This document shows, in pieces, positions 9,101 to 16,706 of a stretch of 64,000 bases of DNA. Under the pieces are notes generated by a model, which did no database searches, was not told where the DNA came from, and was given only the letters and a program-made list of their open reading frames with translations. The DNA comes from Pelagadaptatus aseana (GTDB lineage Bacteria > Pseudomonadota > Gammaproteobacteria > Pseudomonadales > Cellvibrionaceae): contig BAABNI010000002.1 of NCBI GenBank assembly GCA_040365065.1, positions 248,001-312,000 on the forward strand, written 5' to 3'. Within the stretch, counting starts at the first letter, position 1. Every line of letters begins with the position of its first letter. The position numbers and the translations under genes are program-made.

Positions 9101-9705
9101 AGGAACACCCCGTCATCGGCAAAGTTATTGGCGCCGAGACGTTTCACCGAATCAAACGCCCCACGCAGATCCTCTTCGCTGTGGCACAACTGCATGCCAA
9201 TGCCTCCGCCGCCAGCGGTGCTCTTGAGCATCACAGGGTAACCAATGGCTTCAGCCTCACTACAGGCCTGCTCCAGGTCGGTCAACAAATCGGTGCCGGG
9301 AGACAGCGGCACGCCGGCATTAACGGCCAACTCTCTGGCTTTGTGCTTTAAGCCAAACACCTCCATCTGTTCCGGAGTGGGGCCGATAAAGGCAATGCCC
9401 TGAGCTTCGCAGCTGCGCACAAAGCTGGCGTTTTCACTGAGAAAACCATAACCCGGATGAATGGCCTCGGCGCCGCTTTGTTTGACAATGGCAAACAGCT
9501 TTTCCGTATTCAGATAGGTTTCAGCCGCGGCACCTTCACCCAGACTGTAAGCTTCATCAGCCAGTTTGACGTGCAAACTGTCAGCATCACACTCGGCATA
9601 AACGGCGACCGATCCAACACCCATTTTATTGAGGGTGCGGATAATGCGCGCGGCAATGGCGCCACGGTTGGCGATCAGGACTTTAGTAAAATGATTTTCG
9701 CTCAT
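6097..9705 (-). CDS. Biotin-dependent urea/guanidine carboxylase
   Basis: The 1202-residue protein has the full architecture of bacterial urea carboxylase. A biotin carboxylase half (about 1-450, with the ATP-grasp glycine-rich STAGGGGIGM) is followed by KipA/KipI-like AHS2 and AHS1 domains (about 470-1050). It ends in a biotinyl domain whose ESMKME motif places the biotinylated lysine at 1166. It uses ATP and bicarbonate to carboxylate urea to allophanate or, as shown for many relatives next to paired DUF1989 genes, guanidine to carboxyguanidine. The two adjacent DUF1989 genes make guanidine or a derivative a serious candidate substrate; the residue that separates the two activities was not checked. 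Confidence 0.93.
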   Translation of the reverse strand: MSENHFTKVLIANRGAIAARIIRTLNKMGVGSVAVYAECDADSLHVKLADEAYSLGEGAAAETYLNTEKLFAIVKQSGAEAIHPGYGFLSENASFVRSCEAQGIAFIGPTPEQMEVFGLKHKARELAVNAGVPLSPGTDLLTDLEQACSEAEAIGYPVMLKSTAGGGGIGMQLCHSEEDLRGAFDSVKRLGANNFADDGVFLEKFIARARHIEVQVFADGQGKALALGERDCSSQRRNQKVVEECPAPNLSDAVRNKIHRTAEDLLASVNYRNAGTVEFIFDADTEAFYFLEVNTRLQVEHGVTEEVFGVDLVEWMVSLAAGKTFALDDLRQQLQPKGHAIQVRIYAEDPYQNFQPCAGLLSKVAFPEGEGVRIDHWVESGIEVPPYFDPMLAKVIVYSDDRQSALTKLLQTLQKTTLYGSETNLGYLQALCQDKTLLQGEVTTRYLNDFSYQPARIDVIQGGTQTTIQDYPGRSGYWDVGVPPSGPFDSHSFQLANRLLQNQPGDAGLEITMQGPTLKFASASQIVVAGAEIDASLDGETVPLWQVIDVKPGQQLKLGRVAEQGARSYLCVRGGIQCPDYLGSKSTFTLGQFGGHNGRALRAGDVLQLDAGSQAVTHTQLPDALRPVIENTWQLRVIYGPHGAPDFFTGEDIETFFNTDWEIHYNSSRTGVRLIGPKPNWARDNGGEAGLHPSNIHDNAYAFGTVDFTGDMPVILGPDGPSLGGFVCPATVITADLWKLGQLRAGDKVRFVPVAIDDAVVIEKQQRQQLLALKPIVQPIARIEPETPILDCLSADAVGDDVVYRAAGDHFLLVEYGELELDIRLRFRAHALMQWLQQNPLDGLKELTPGIRSLQIHYDSQVIGHRALIDYLQQAEKILSTQLNELSVPSRTVHIPLSWDDEACRLAIEKYSQSVRANAPWCPSNLEFIRRINGLDSIEDVKDIVFNASYLVMGLGDVYLGAPVATPVDPRHRLVTTKYNPARTWTAENSVGIGGSYLCVYGMEGPGGYQFVGRTLQMWNRYRQTKEFEQPWLLRFFDQIRFYEVSNEELQTIRKDFPQGRYPLKIEESTFNLGEYQQFLSDNQSDIEAFVEHRNDAFEAELEHWHATGQFNFESDVEDAVVEEASWAEHQTAVDSPMSGSVWQVEVAVGDQVKAGQVLMILESMKMEISVHAPCDGEVMQLLSDEGGRINAGQALVIIEEQ

Positions 9706-9794
9706 AACAAACCTTCACCGGGCCGTCCCGGATTTACACATGCAACGATGGCCGTCCATCGAGGGTATTTACGGCGTGATAGTGGGTCTAATTA

Positions 9795-10433
9795 TTAATT
9801 CCAAACCAGTAATTCAACGGGTGTCGGGTTGTAACCGTTACAGGGATTGTTCAACTGAGGACAATTGGACATTAAAACAACCACATCCATCACAGCTTTC
9901 ATCTCGACGTATTTTCCCGGGGCCGAGATACCGTCTTCGAAAGTCAGCCCCCCCTCAGAAGTTACGGGGACATTCATAAAGAAATTAATGTTGTGGGAAA
10001 TATCGCGCTTGCCAATGCCATATTCCGGATGCTCGGCCACAGCCAGCATCCAGCTGTCCCGGCATGAATGCATGCAACGTTTTTCCAGATCGTATCGCAC
10101 GGTATTACTCTCCGTGGCACAGGCACCGCCCAAAGTATCATGGCGACCGCAGGTATCGGCGGTAATTTCCAACATAACGTTATTGTCATTGGAGCGCAGT
10201 TTGGTGCCCGTGGTGATATAGACATTGCCCTGCTCACGAATGGTGTCCATGGCACTGTAACGCTCTGCCGGATCGCTGGCATTAAAGAACAGGGTATCGG
10301 CCGCCTGATTACCTTCCAGATCAAGAATACGCAGGGTCTCACCGGCTTTTACAACGCCAATGTAGTAATCACCGGAATCAATGATTTCACGGAAATGGGC
10401 ATTGTCCGGATTCAGCTTACTTTCGGTTAACAC
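9795..10433 (-). CDS. DUF1989 protein, urea-carboxylase-associated protein 2 / carboxyguanidine deiminase subunit
   Basis: This 212-residue DUF1989 protein is of the urea-amidolyase-associated type. It carries the family signatures GNQAADTLFF, GGACATESN and FFMNVP, and Cys/His residues likely to bind metal. In characterised systems the pair of DUF1989 proteins forms a carboxyguanidine deiminase that converts carboxyguanidine to allophanate. It starts two bases after its paralogue's stop, which fits a hetero-oligomer made in equal amounts, and precedes the carboxylase by about 90 bases. Assignment to the family is firm; the deiminase role is inferred from homologues. Confidence 0.88.
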   Translation of the reverse strand: MLTESKLNPDNAHFREIIDSGDYYIGVVKAGETLRILDLEGNQAADTLFFNASDPAERYSAMDTIREQGNVYITTGTKLRSNDNNVMLEITADTCGRHDTLGGACATESNTVRYDLEKRCMHSCRDSWMLAVAEHPEYGIGKRDISHNINFFMNVPVTSEGGLTFEDGISAPGKYVEMKAVMDVVVLMSNCPQLNNPCNGYNPTPVELLVWN

Positions 10434-10435
10434 GA

Positions 10436-11155
10436 TCAGATACTCCCCAGGTGATACAAGCGATTATTTTCAAAGCCGCGACGGTTTTCATCGCGATAGT
10501 TCATGCAGAAGTCATCCTCGGCAACCGGATCAGCCACGCCAAGTTCAATTTGCACGGGACGACGCGGGTATTCGGCTGCTTCACTGAGAGGGTGAGGACA
10601 GGTGTGCAGTAATACCAGTGTATCCATTTCGAAGCGCAGACTGATGCGGCTCCCTGCGGGACTATTCTCTTCGAGCAATTTCATACCGCCCTCATCGGTC
10701 ACCGTTACCTTGCTGAATAAATTGATATTGGCGGCAAGATCCTGAGCATTCAGACCATACTTTGCCAACTCAACCAGAAACGAATCGTGACCATTCTGCA
10801 TCCATTGATTGCGATGACTTTGATAATCCCTTGCTCCCCAGCGGGCTTCAATGTGAGAGGCGCGCGAATTGCCTGAGACAGTTTCATGCCAGCCGACCGT
10901 GTCCTCAACAATGGATGCAAAGATGCGACCCATATCCGAATACAGGCAATTGCCTTTTGTTAGCTTAAAAGTGTGTTGGCACTTGAGGCTGTCCGGTGCG
11001 TTATAGCGCTCCAGTAAATTCTCGGGGTTATAAAACAGCATCCCGACATTGGCTCCGCCTTCGAGATCAGTCAGGGTCATCAGGGTGCCTTTGCGAACCC
11101 TCAAAGACCAATGGCTGGCGCCGGGTATCGTGGTTGTGTATTCCGTGGTACTCAT
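10436..11155 (-). CDS. DUF1989 protein, urea-carboxylase-associated protein 1 / carboxyguanidine deiminase subunit
   Basis: This 239-residue partner of the following gene shares its core (GGANVGMLFYNP, DTVGWHETVSGNS, NLFSKV) and is the usual first member of the pair. The family is better understood today as subunits of carboxyguanidine deiminase than as urea enzymes. It lies 38 bases after the NikR-like regulator gene in the same direction. A GAGAG ribosome-binding site precedes its ATG at 11155. Confidence 0.88.
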   Translation of the reverse strand: MSTTEYTTTIPGASHWSLRVRKGTLMTLTDLEGGANVGMLFYNPENLLERYNAPDSLKCQHTFKLTKGNCLYSDMGRIFASIVEDTVGWHETVSGNSRASHIEARWGARDYQSHRNQWMQNGHDSFLVELAKYGLNAQDLAANINLFSKVTVTDEGGMKLLEENSPAGSRISLRFEMDTLVLLHTCPHPLSEAAEYPRRPVQIELGVADPVAEDDFCMNYRDENRRGFENNRLYHLGSI

Positions 11156-11172
11156 AGGTCTCTCACTAGGTA

Positions 11173-11198
11173 TTAAACGTTCAGGTTAAACGCTCAGG
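11173..11198 (-). repeat. 13-bp tandem repeat over the NikR-like gene stop
   Basis: Units 11173-11185 (TTAAACGTTCAGG) and 11186-11198 (TTAAACGCTCAGG) differ at one base. The TGA stop of the NikR-like gene (11194-11196 on the minus strand) lies inside one unit and is echoed in the other. Confidence 0.85.
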
Positions 11199-11664
11199 TT
11201 TTTGCTTTTGGTAATGGGTGAATCGGTGGAATGATCGAAGAGCTCAGCAGCAGCTTGCCGGATTCAATACCACGCAATGTGGTCATTCTGTCAGCAATCA
11301 TTTTTAATTTTTTTGCCGGCCCCTGAACCAGAACAACCGACATGGTTTTATTTTCCGCCAGATTGACATTCAAGGTACTGATCACTTCGTCAATGTGCTC
11401 GTACTGCAACTCGTTCAACTTTTTTTGCAGACCCGGTACGCCGTGGTTGTAGACAAGATTCACAGTACCAGTCATCACATCTTCACCGAGTTTGGTGCGA
11501 TGTTCATTCACTTCATGGGCAATCATGTCGCAAATAGCCTGAGAGCGACTACCAAAGCCTCGATGTTCCACCATCAAGTCCAATTCAGCCAACAGGTTTT
11601 CCGGTAAGGAAATGCTGATGCGGCTGACACCCTGATTGGAATTTTCTTCAGTTTTTGTACTCAT
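11194..11664 (-). CDS. NikR-like ribbon-helix-helix regulator lacking the nickel ligands
   Basis: The 156-residue protein has an N-terminal ribbon-helix-helix (VSRISISLPENLLAELD, about 13-50) and a C-terminal ACT-like domain that aligns with E. coli NikR without gaps over the sensor core. The four nickel ligands His76, His87, His89 and Cys95 of NikR correspond to Tyr88, Asn99, Asn101 and Thr107 here, so a nickel response is unlikely. It is encoded within the nitrogen operon and probably controls it through the NikR-shaped palindrome at 17693-17720. I chose the ATG at 11664 because it starts MSTKTEENS directly before the DNA-binding strand; a longer frame to 11724 adds a Cys-rich leader unlike the family. 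Confidence 0.8.
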   Translation of the reverse strand: MSTKTEENSNQGVSRISISLPENLLAELDLMVEHRGFGSRSQAICDMIAHEVNEHRTKLGEDVMTGTVNLVYNHGVPGLQKKLNELQYEHIDEVISTLNVNLAENKTMSVVLVQGPAKKLKMIADRMTTLRGIESGKLLLSSSIIPPIHPLPKAKT

Positions 11665-11686
11665 AATCTTGGACCATAAAACAGAT

Positions 11687-12386
11687 TTACAGCAGCGATA
11701 CCCAGCGCGACAGCACCCGAACATTATCGGTAATGAACTCTTCTATATGAGTTCGGCTGTCAGCGATCACCAGATCGGGCTCAAAGCCATTACTGCGCAT
11801 ATAGGACGCATTGTTATCACACATTTCTTCAACCAAGGGCTGATCAACTTCAAGATGGTACTGAAAACCATAGACGCTTTTACCAAATCGAAAAGCCTGA
11901 CAGGCCGTCAAATCCGAATGAGCTAACCAGATACTGTCAGGCAGTGACGCAATGTAATCACCATGAAAATGATAGGCGGGAGAGCGGCTCGGATAATCGT
12001 TGAGCAGCAAGTCCTGCGCGGCGGTGCTGTCCATGGTCAGGGGGTACCAGCCAATTTCTTTGACATCATTAGGTTTGACCTCCCCCCCCCAGAGCCTCAG
12101 CAATGATCTGCGCACCAAGACAGATACCAATAACCGGTTTGTCCTGTTCTGCGTAAAGACGCACCAACTCCATTTCGGCAGCCAGGTAGGGATAGCTTTC
12201 AACTTCATAGGCACCCTGAGCGCCACCGAGAATGACCAAGCCCGATGCCACTGGAATATTGGCCAGATCATCGGTCAGATCCCAACCATAAAAATGGTGA
12301 ACACTAACCTGCTCTTTGATGAGGATCTGTTCCAGAATACCGGCACCTTCTCTGGCATCATTTTGGATAATCAACACTGATTTCAT
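11687..12386 (-). pseudogene. Class I glutamine amidotransferase-like hydrolase, frameshifted in a G9 tract
   Basis: Two overlapping minus-strand frames together make one class I glutamine-amidotransferase-like protein of about 233 residues. The 5' frame (12386-12069) ends just after the nucleophile motif GICLGAQIIAEALGG. The 3' frame (from about 12090 to 11687) continues with GEVKPNDVKEIGWYPL and holds the His/Glu part, FQYHLE. The break lies in a run of nine G (C at 12082-12090); eight would restore LGGEV, the family reading. This is a true mutation, a slippage-prone switch, or a sequencing error. Restored, it resembles GMP-synthase-like and gamma-glutamyl-cleaving hydrolases and would pair functionally with the GlnT-like enzyme upstream. 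Confidence 0.82.
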
Positions 12387-12406
12387 TGGCTAAACTCAAA
12401 AAAACA

Positions 12407-13771
12407 TTAAAACAAGTGGCCGTATTTTTCGATTTCCCAGGCACTGACCGTGGTGTGGTATTCGTTCCACTCCTCGGTCTTGTACTTGATGAATTCATCA
12501 CGCAGTTCTTTACCCAGCGTTGCCGTTACAAATGGGTCGGCAGCAAAGGCTTCCACGGCTTCTGCCAAGGTGCGTGGTAAAAATTCGATGCCACGATCAC
12601 GGCGCTCGGCCTCGGACAATTCGTATAGATTGTCGTCCTGAGGTTTACCCGGATCCAAACCTTCGCGGATGCCTTCAAGACCAGCGGCCAGAGCCAGCGT
12701 TGCCGCCAGATAGGGGTTGACCGCACCGTCGGCATTGCGCGATTCACAGCGACCGCCCCCCATGGGTACACGGATCGAGTTGGTGCGGTTATTGGAACCG
12801 AAAGAATTGAAAACCGGAGCCCAGGTGAAGTAAGGCATGTCTCCCTGCCTGACCAGTCGCTTGTAGGAGTTTACGGTTGGTGCAAACGCGGCACACAGTG
12901 CACGACCGTGCTTGATGATACCGGCAATAAATTGATAGCCGATCGGGGTGATACCCAGACCATTGGGGTCGTCTTTGGGATCACACTTAAACACATTCTC
13001 ACCAGTGTCCAGATCGTAAAGTGACATATTGAAATGCGCACCGTTACCGGTCTTGTTTGAGAAAGGCTTGGGCATAAAGGTCGCCAGTAAGTCTTCCTGC
13101 TTGGCATATTCCTTGGCCATCAAGCGCAAAAAGGTAAAACGGTCACAGGTGGTTACCGCATCGGCGTACATAAAATCGAATTCATACTGGCCGTTGGCGT
13201 CTTCGTGATCGAATGAATACAAGTCCCAGCCAAGATCATCAATCGACGTCGCCATTTTATCCAGCCACTCAAATTGATCCAGAAAACCTCGGGTGTCATA
13301 ACAGGGTTTGGTCAATTTATCGTCCGGATTGGGGATCGACAGTGAACCGTCTTCGTTCTTTTTGAGCACAAACAATTCCGCTTCAATACCCAGGTTCATA
13401 CCGAAACCCATTTTTTCGGCTTCGGCCAACACATTTTTCAGGGCAACGCGAGTATTCAGCGGATAGGGTTCGCCTTTGAAGGTGTTATCCGCCGGCATCC
13501 AGGCCACTTCGGGCTGCCAGGGCAGCTGAATGATGTGATCCAGATCGGGAACCGAAGCAATTTCATCGTCGTTAGGCGCCTGCCCCAAACCATCCAGCGC
13601 GTAACCGGTGTAGAGCTCTGAACCGTGGGCCATATGCTCCAGATGACTGATCGGTACCACTTTGCCCTTGGGTATGCCATGGATATCGACATAAACCCCC
13701 ATGCAGTACTTAACGCCTTTTGCCATCAAGTCCTGCTGAATTTTTTGTATCTCTTCTGAATTTTTCATCAT
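12407..13771 (-). CDS. glnT: GlnT-type glutamine synthetase homologue (gamma-glutamyl-amine ligase candidate)
   Basis: The 454-residue protein has the beta-grasp N-domain (about 20-110) and catalytic domain of the glutamine synthetase family. Visible signatures are the metal-binding Glu in GIEAELFV, the ATP/Glu segment GNGAHFNMSLYD (about 251-262) and NRTNSIRVP. It belongs to the short GlnT group, which includes gamma-glutamylmethylamide and other gamma-glutamylamide synthetases as well as true glutamine synthetases. In a catabolic operon next to a glutaminase-like gene, joining glutamate to ammonia or to a released amine is plausible. It lies 32 bases after the creatininase-family gene. Confidence 0.88.
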   Translation of the reverse strand: MMKNSEEIQKIQQDLMAKGVKYCMGVYVDIHGIPKGKVVPISHLEHMAHGSELYTGYALDGLGQAPNDDEIASVPDLDHIIQLPWQPEVAWMPADNTFKGEPYPLNTRVALKNVLAEAEKMGFGMNLGIEAELFVLKKNEDGSLSIPNPDDKLTKPCYDTRGFLDQFEWLDKMATSIDDLGWDLYSFDHEDANGQYEFDFMYADAVTTCDRFTFLRLMAKEYAKQEDLLATFMPKPFSNKTGNGAHFNMSLYDLDTGENVFKCDPKDDPNGLGITPIGYQFIAGIIKHGRALCAAFAPTVNSYKRLVRQGDMPYFTWAPVFNSFGSNNRTNSIRVPMGGGRCESRNADGAVNPYLAATLALAAGLEGIREGLDPGKPQDDNLYELSEAERRDRGIEFLPRTLAEAVEAFAADPFVTATLGKELRDEFIKYKTEEWNEYHTTVSAWEIEKYGHLF

Positions 13772-13803
13772 TATTTATCCCGATAAAACAAATTTGCTGA
13801 ATC

Positions 13804-14571
13804 CTAGGCGTTCCATTTTTCAAAATAGGAGTGCGGTAAAGGCGGTGTTTCCTGCTGACCTCGCTCAAACAGCTCGGCCAGATCCGCGACCATCCACTCA
13901 AACAGTTCCTGACCTTTCTGTTCTGATGCCTTGGAAGGAAACCCGGTAACACCGTTGGTACTGGTGCGATTTACCGGATGGGAAAAAACACAGGTTTGGG
14001 TGCGATCCTCATCATCGGAATCCATCATTTTCTCTTCCCGAACCATGGCGGGACTGATGGCCATCATCAACGATGTTTCGGCGTCGTTGGCGTGCCAGTC
14101 ATCGGCATCATCGAAATGAGCCTGCTTGACTCGCTCGCTGATCGAAGCACTGTTGACCAGTGCCACCATCAAGTCATCGTGCTCAGCTCGCAGCATCTCC
14201 AGTGCACATCGCAGCGGCGCAAAATTGGTGACATGGGAATTGACAATAAAGAGCCGTTTAAACCCAGAGGCATGAACCCAGTCACCAGAGTCTTTAACCA
14301 CATCGATCAGGGTTTTGGGTTGCAGTGCGATGGTACCGGGCCAGCGTTTTGAATGGCCGATAGAACAGCCGTAAGGCAGCGTCGGCATCAACAGCACATC
14401 CGCTCTGGCAGCGGCCGCTTTGCATAGCTTGTCGGCAATATCGGTATCCATACCACAACCCATGTGCGGGCCGTGTTGCTCTGTCGCACCTACGGGGAGC
14501 ACTGCGACATCAGCACCACGGGCTACCATCTCACCCACTTCTTCCCAGGTCATTTCATGTAAGGCATTCAT
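13804..14571 (-). CDS. Creatininase-family amidohydrolase
   Basis: The 255-residue protein shows the creatininase fold signatures. GATEQHGPH supplies Glu31 and His33, an Asp of GMDTDI is a third metal ligand, and NSHVTN and NDAETSLM supply the remaining His and Glu. Family members open cyclic amides such as creatinine or cleave related amide bonds with Zn/Mn. NSHVTN replaces the more usual NGHGGN loop, so the substrate probably differs from creatinine. Its place between the ABC transporter and the GlnT-like enzyme suggests it acts early, turning the imported compound into something the rest of the operon can dismantle. Confidence 0.85.
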   Translation of the reverse strand: MNALHEMTWEEVGEMVARGADVAVLPVGATEQHGPHMGCGMDTDIADKLCKAAAARADVLLMPTLPYGCSIGHSKRWPGTIALQPKTLIDVVKDSGDWVHASGFKRLFIVNSHVTNFAPLRCALEMLRAEHDDLMVALVNSASISERVKQAHFDDADDWHANDAETSLMMAISPAMVREEKMMDSDDEDRTQTCVFSHPVNRTSTNGVTGFPSKASEQKGQELFEWMVADLAELFERGQQETPPLPHSYFEKWNA

Positions 14572-14573
14572 AA

Positions 14574-15491
14574 TCAGAAAACACTCCCTACTTCATCATT
14601 GACTGGCACCATGCGCACCATATTCAGGTTGGCACCCTCTTCGTCATCCTCCTGTCCCGGGGGATGAATCAATTCTTCGATACGTTTTTTGGTCGCTAGA
14701 AATTCATCGCTCAAAAACTGATCCGGGTGACGCGGCTGGGGCACAGGCACCTCAATCACTTCATCCACTTCGCCGGGGTTGGCTTTCAGAACCAGAATCC
14801 GGTCGGCCAGATACACCGCCTCATCCAGATCATGGGTAATAAACAGAACCGTGATATCAATGTTCTGCCAGATTTCCATCAGATAGGCCTGCATCTTGGC
14901 CCGGGTCTGTGCATCCAGCGCCCCGAAGGGCTCATCCATCAATAAAATTTTTGGCTGATTGGCCAGGGCTCTGGCGATGGCAACACGCTGTTTCATACCA
15001 CCGGACAGTTGATGGGGATAGCTGTCGGCAAAACGGCTCAGGCCAACCAGATCAATCCACTGCATGGCTTCCTGCTCGGCGTTGGCAAAGCTGTGACCGG
15101 ATTCCAGTAAGCCGAACATCACATTGCGTTTCACACTCAGCCAGGGGAACAGGGTATAACCCTGAAACACCATGCCCCGATCTGGACAGGGCCCGGACAC
15201 CTCTTCACCATTGAGCAGCATTTTTCCACTGCTCTGATTTTCCAGTCCCGCCAAAATGCGAATCAATGTGGACTTACCGCAACCGGAAGGTCCAATCACG
15301 CAGACAAATTCACGGCGATGGACTTTGAAGTTGATATCTTTTAATGCCGTTATCTGCCCCTGAGGCGTATCAAAGTGCTTATGCAAGCCTTGTACTTCCA
15401 GCGTCACCGGGCGTTGCTTCAGACGATCAAAGCGGTCTTTCACCTCGGGACTCTGATCCAGATAGCTGGGTAATTCATGGGGGGTATTCAT
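14574..15491 (-). CDS. ABC transporter ATP-binding protein (nitrate/sulfonate/taurine type)
   Basis: This 305-residue ATPase has Walker A GPSGCGKST at 67-75, signature LSGGMKQRVAIARAL and Walker B ILLMDEPFGALD, of the SsuB/TauB/NrtD type. An N-terminal extension of about 28 residues and a charged acidic tail near the C-terminus (EDDEEGAN) go beyond the core. It energises uptake by the permease and binding protein encoded just upstream. It ends two bases before the creatininase-family gene. Confidence 0.93.
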   Translation of the reverse strand: MNTPHELPSYLDQSPEVKDRFDRLKQRPVTLEVQGLHKHFDTPQGQITALKDINFKVHRREFVCVIGPSGCGKSTLIRILAGLENQSSGKMLLNGEEVSGPCPDRGMVFQGYTLFPWLSVKRNVMFGLLESGHSFANAEQEAMQWIDLVGLSRFADSYPHQLSGGMKQRVAIARALANQPKILLMDEPFGALDAQTRAKMQAYLMEIWQNIDITVLFITHDLDEAVYLADRILVLKANPGEVDEVIEVPVPQPRHPDQFLSDEFLATKKRIEELIHPPGQEDDEEGANLNMVRMVPVNDEVGSVF

Positions 15492-15540
15492 CGTTATTCC
15501 TCTTCACCTGTTTCGGGCTTTAACGTCTCTACAATCGGCA

Positions 15541-16512
15541 TCAGGCCTTGGCCGGGCCCTGCTGCCATGGGAAGAGACGACGGCCGATATAGGCCAGGAT
15601 CAAATCAATCACCAGCCCCATAATTCCAATCATGATGATGGCGGCGAAAACGTTATCGAAATTTTTATAACGGGCTTGCTGGGTAATAAACCAGGTAATA
15701 CCGGAACTGGTGCCGATCAATTCGGCAACAATCAGATAGGTCCAGGCCCATCCCAGTAAAATGCGCATGTCGCGGTATAGATCAGGGAGAATTCCCGGGA
15801 CCACAACCTTGAACAGCAAACTCTTTTTCTTCGCGCCCAATGTTTGGGCCGCTTCCAGCAGTGCCGGGTCCAGTTTGCGAGTGGTATTGGCAACGACCAA
15901 TACCTGTTGGAAGAAGGTACCAATAAAAATAATGGCAATTTTAGGGGCGTGATGAATCCCCAATATGGCAACCGCTAGCGCGCCAAAAGCAGGCGCCGGC
16001 AGGTAGCGAAAGAATTCAATAAAAGGCTCAAACAATCGTGAAAAGAAATCATAGGTACCCGCCATAATCCCCAGCGGCACACCAATGATTGAAGAAAGAA
16101 AGAACCCCCAGAAAATCACTTGAATACTGTCCCAAAGACTTTCGTGCAGCCACTTCTCACTGCGTCGCTTGGGTTCGGTGGTAAACGCGGTGTAGAACGC
16201 AGTAGCCACTTCATGAGGCGCAGGCAGATAAATCGGATTGGCTCTTTCACCTACGGGCAACACGCCATCATTGGCAACAATCTTTTCGACCTCGGCGTCA
16301 TAGACAGCGCGATCAACCAGCATGCCGGGTTTGAAATAAGCGACATCACCGGGCTCGACAACTTCCATTTTGGGGTGCCACAAAAACGGCAGATAGCTGA
16401 TGGCACACCACAGCAATATGGGGATGGCGAAACTCAATAACGCCACGGACGCTCTGGATTTTGCTGGTAACTCTTTTCTTACCGCAAACAGGTTGGTTGC
16501 GCTCATGCTCAT
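15541..16512 (-). CDS. ABC transporter permease (SsuC/TauC type)
   Basis: The 323-residue inner-membrane protein has a first membrane helix at about 24-45, a long periplasmic-type insert rich in Pro and charged residues (about 46-115), then a five-helix permease core. The EAA-type loop for ATPase contact reads EAAQTLGAKKKSLLFKVVVP. The insert after the first helix is typical of the urea-carboxylase-associated subset of this transporter family. It follows the binding-protein gene after a 194-base gap that holds a strong hairpin. Confidence 0.92.
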   Translation of the reverse strand: MSMSATNLFAVRKELPAKSRASVALLSFAIPILLWCAISYLPFLWHPKMEVVEPGDVAYFKPGMLVDRAVYDAEVEKIVANDGVLPVGERANPIYLPAPHEVATAFYTAFTTEPKRRSEKWLHESLWDSIQVIFWGFFLSSIIGVPLGIMAGTYDFFSRLFEPFIEFFRYLPAPAFGALAVAILGIHHAPKIAIIFIGTFFQQVLVVANTTRKLDPALLEAAQTLGAKKKSLLFKVVVPGILPDLYRDMRILLGWAWTYLIVAELIGTSSGITWFITQQARYKNFDNVFAAIIMIGIMGLVIDLILAYIGRRLFPWQQGPAKA

Positions 16513-16635
16513 CTACCCTTTAATACAATTTAAACATCACAGTTAACGCCGCTTTCACGTTTCCTGTGGACATAACCTCCCCGTCACATGACCGCAAAGC
16601 ATGAGAGAAGGAAAAGAATCAGGGTTAATAAAAGT

Positions 16636-16658
16636 AGGCGGAGCAGAGTGCTCCGCCT
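16636..16658 (-). terminator. Intra-operon hairpin after the binding-protein gene
   Basis: A perfect 10-bp stem, AGGCGGAGCA / TGCTCCGCCT around a GAG/CTC loop, follows the binding-protein gene by about 50 bases. On the minus strand it is followed by ACTTTTATT, a weak U-tract. Such partial terminators or mRNA-stabilising stems are common after solute-binding-protein genes and give more binding protein than permease. Confidence 0.7.
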
Positions 16659-16706
16659 GATTTATGCACTCAATGACTGAACGTCATGCCAGTGCCGATC
16701 GATAAC

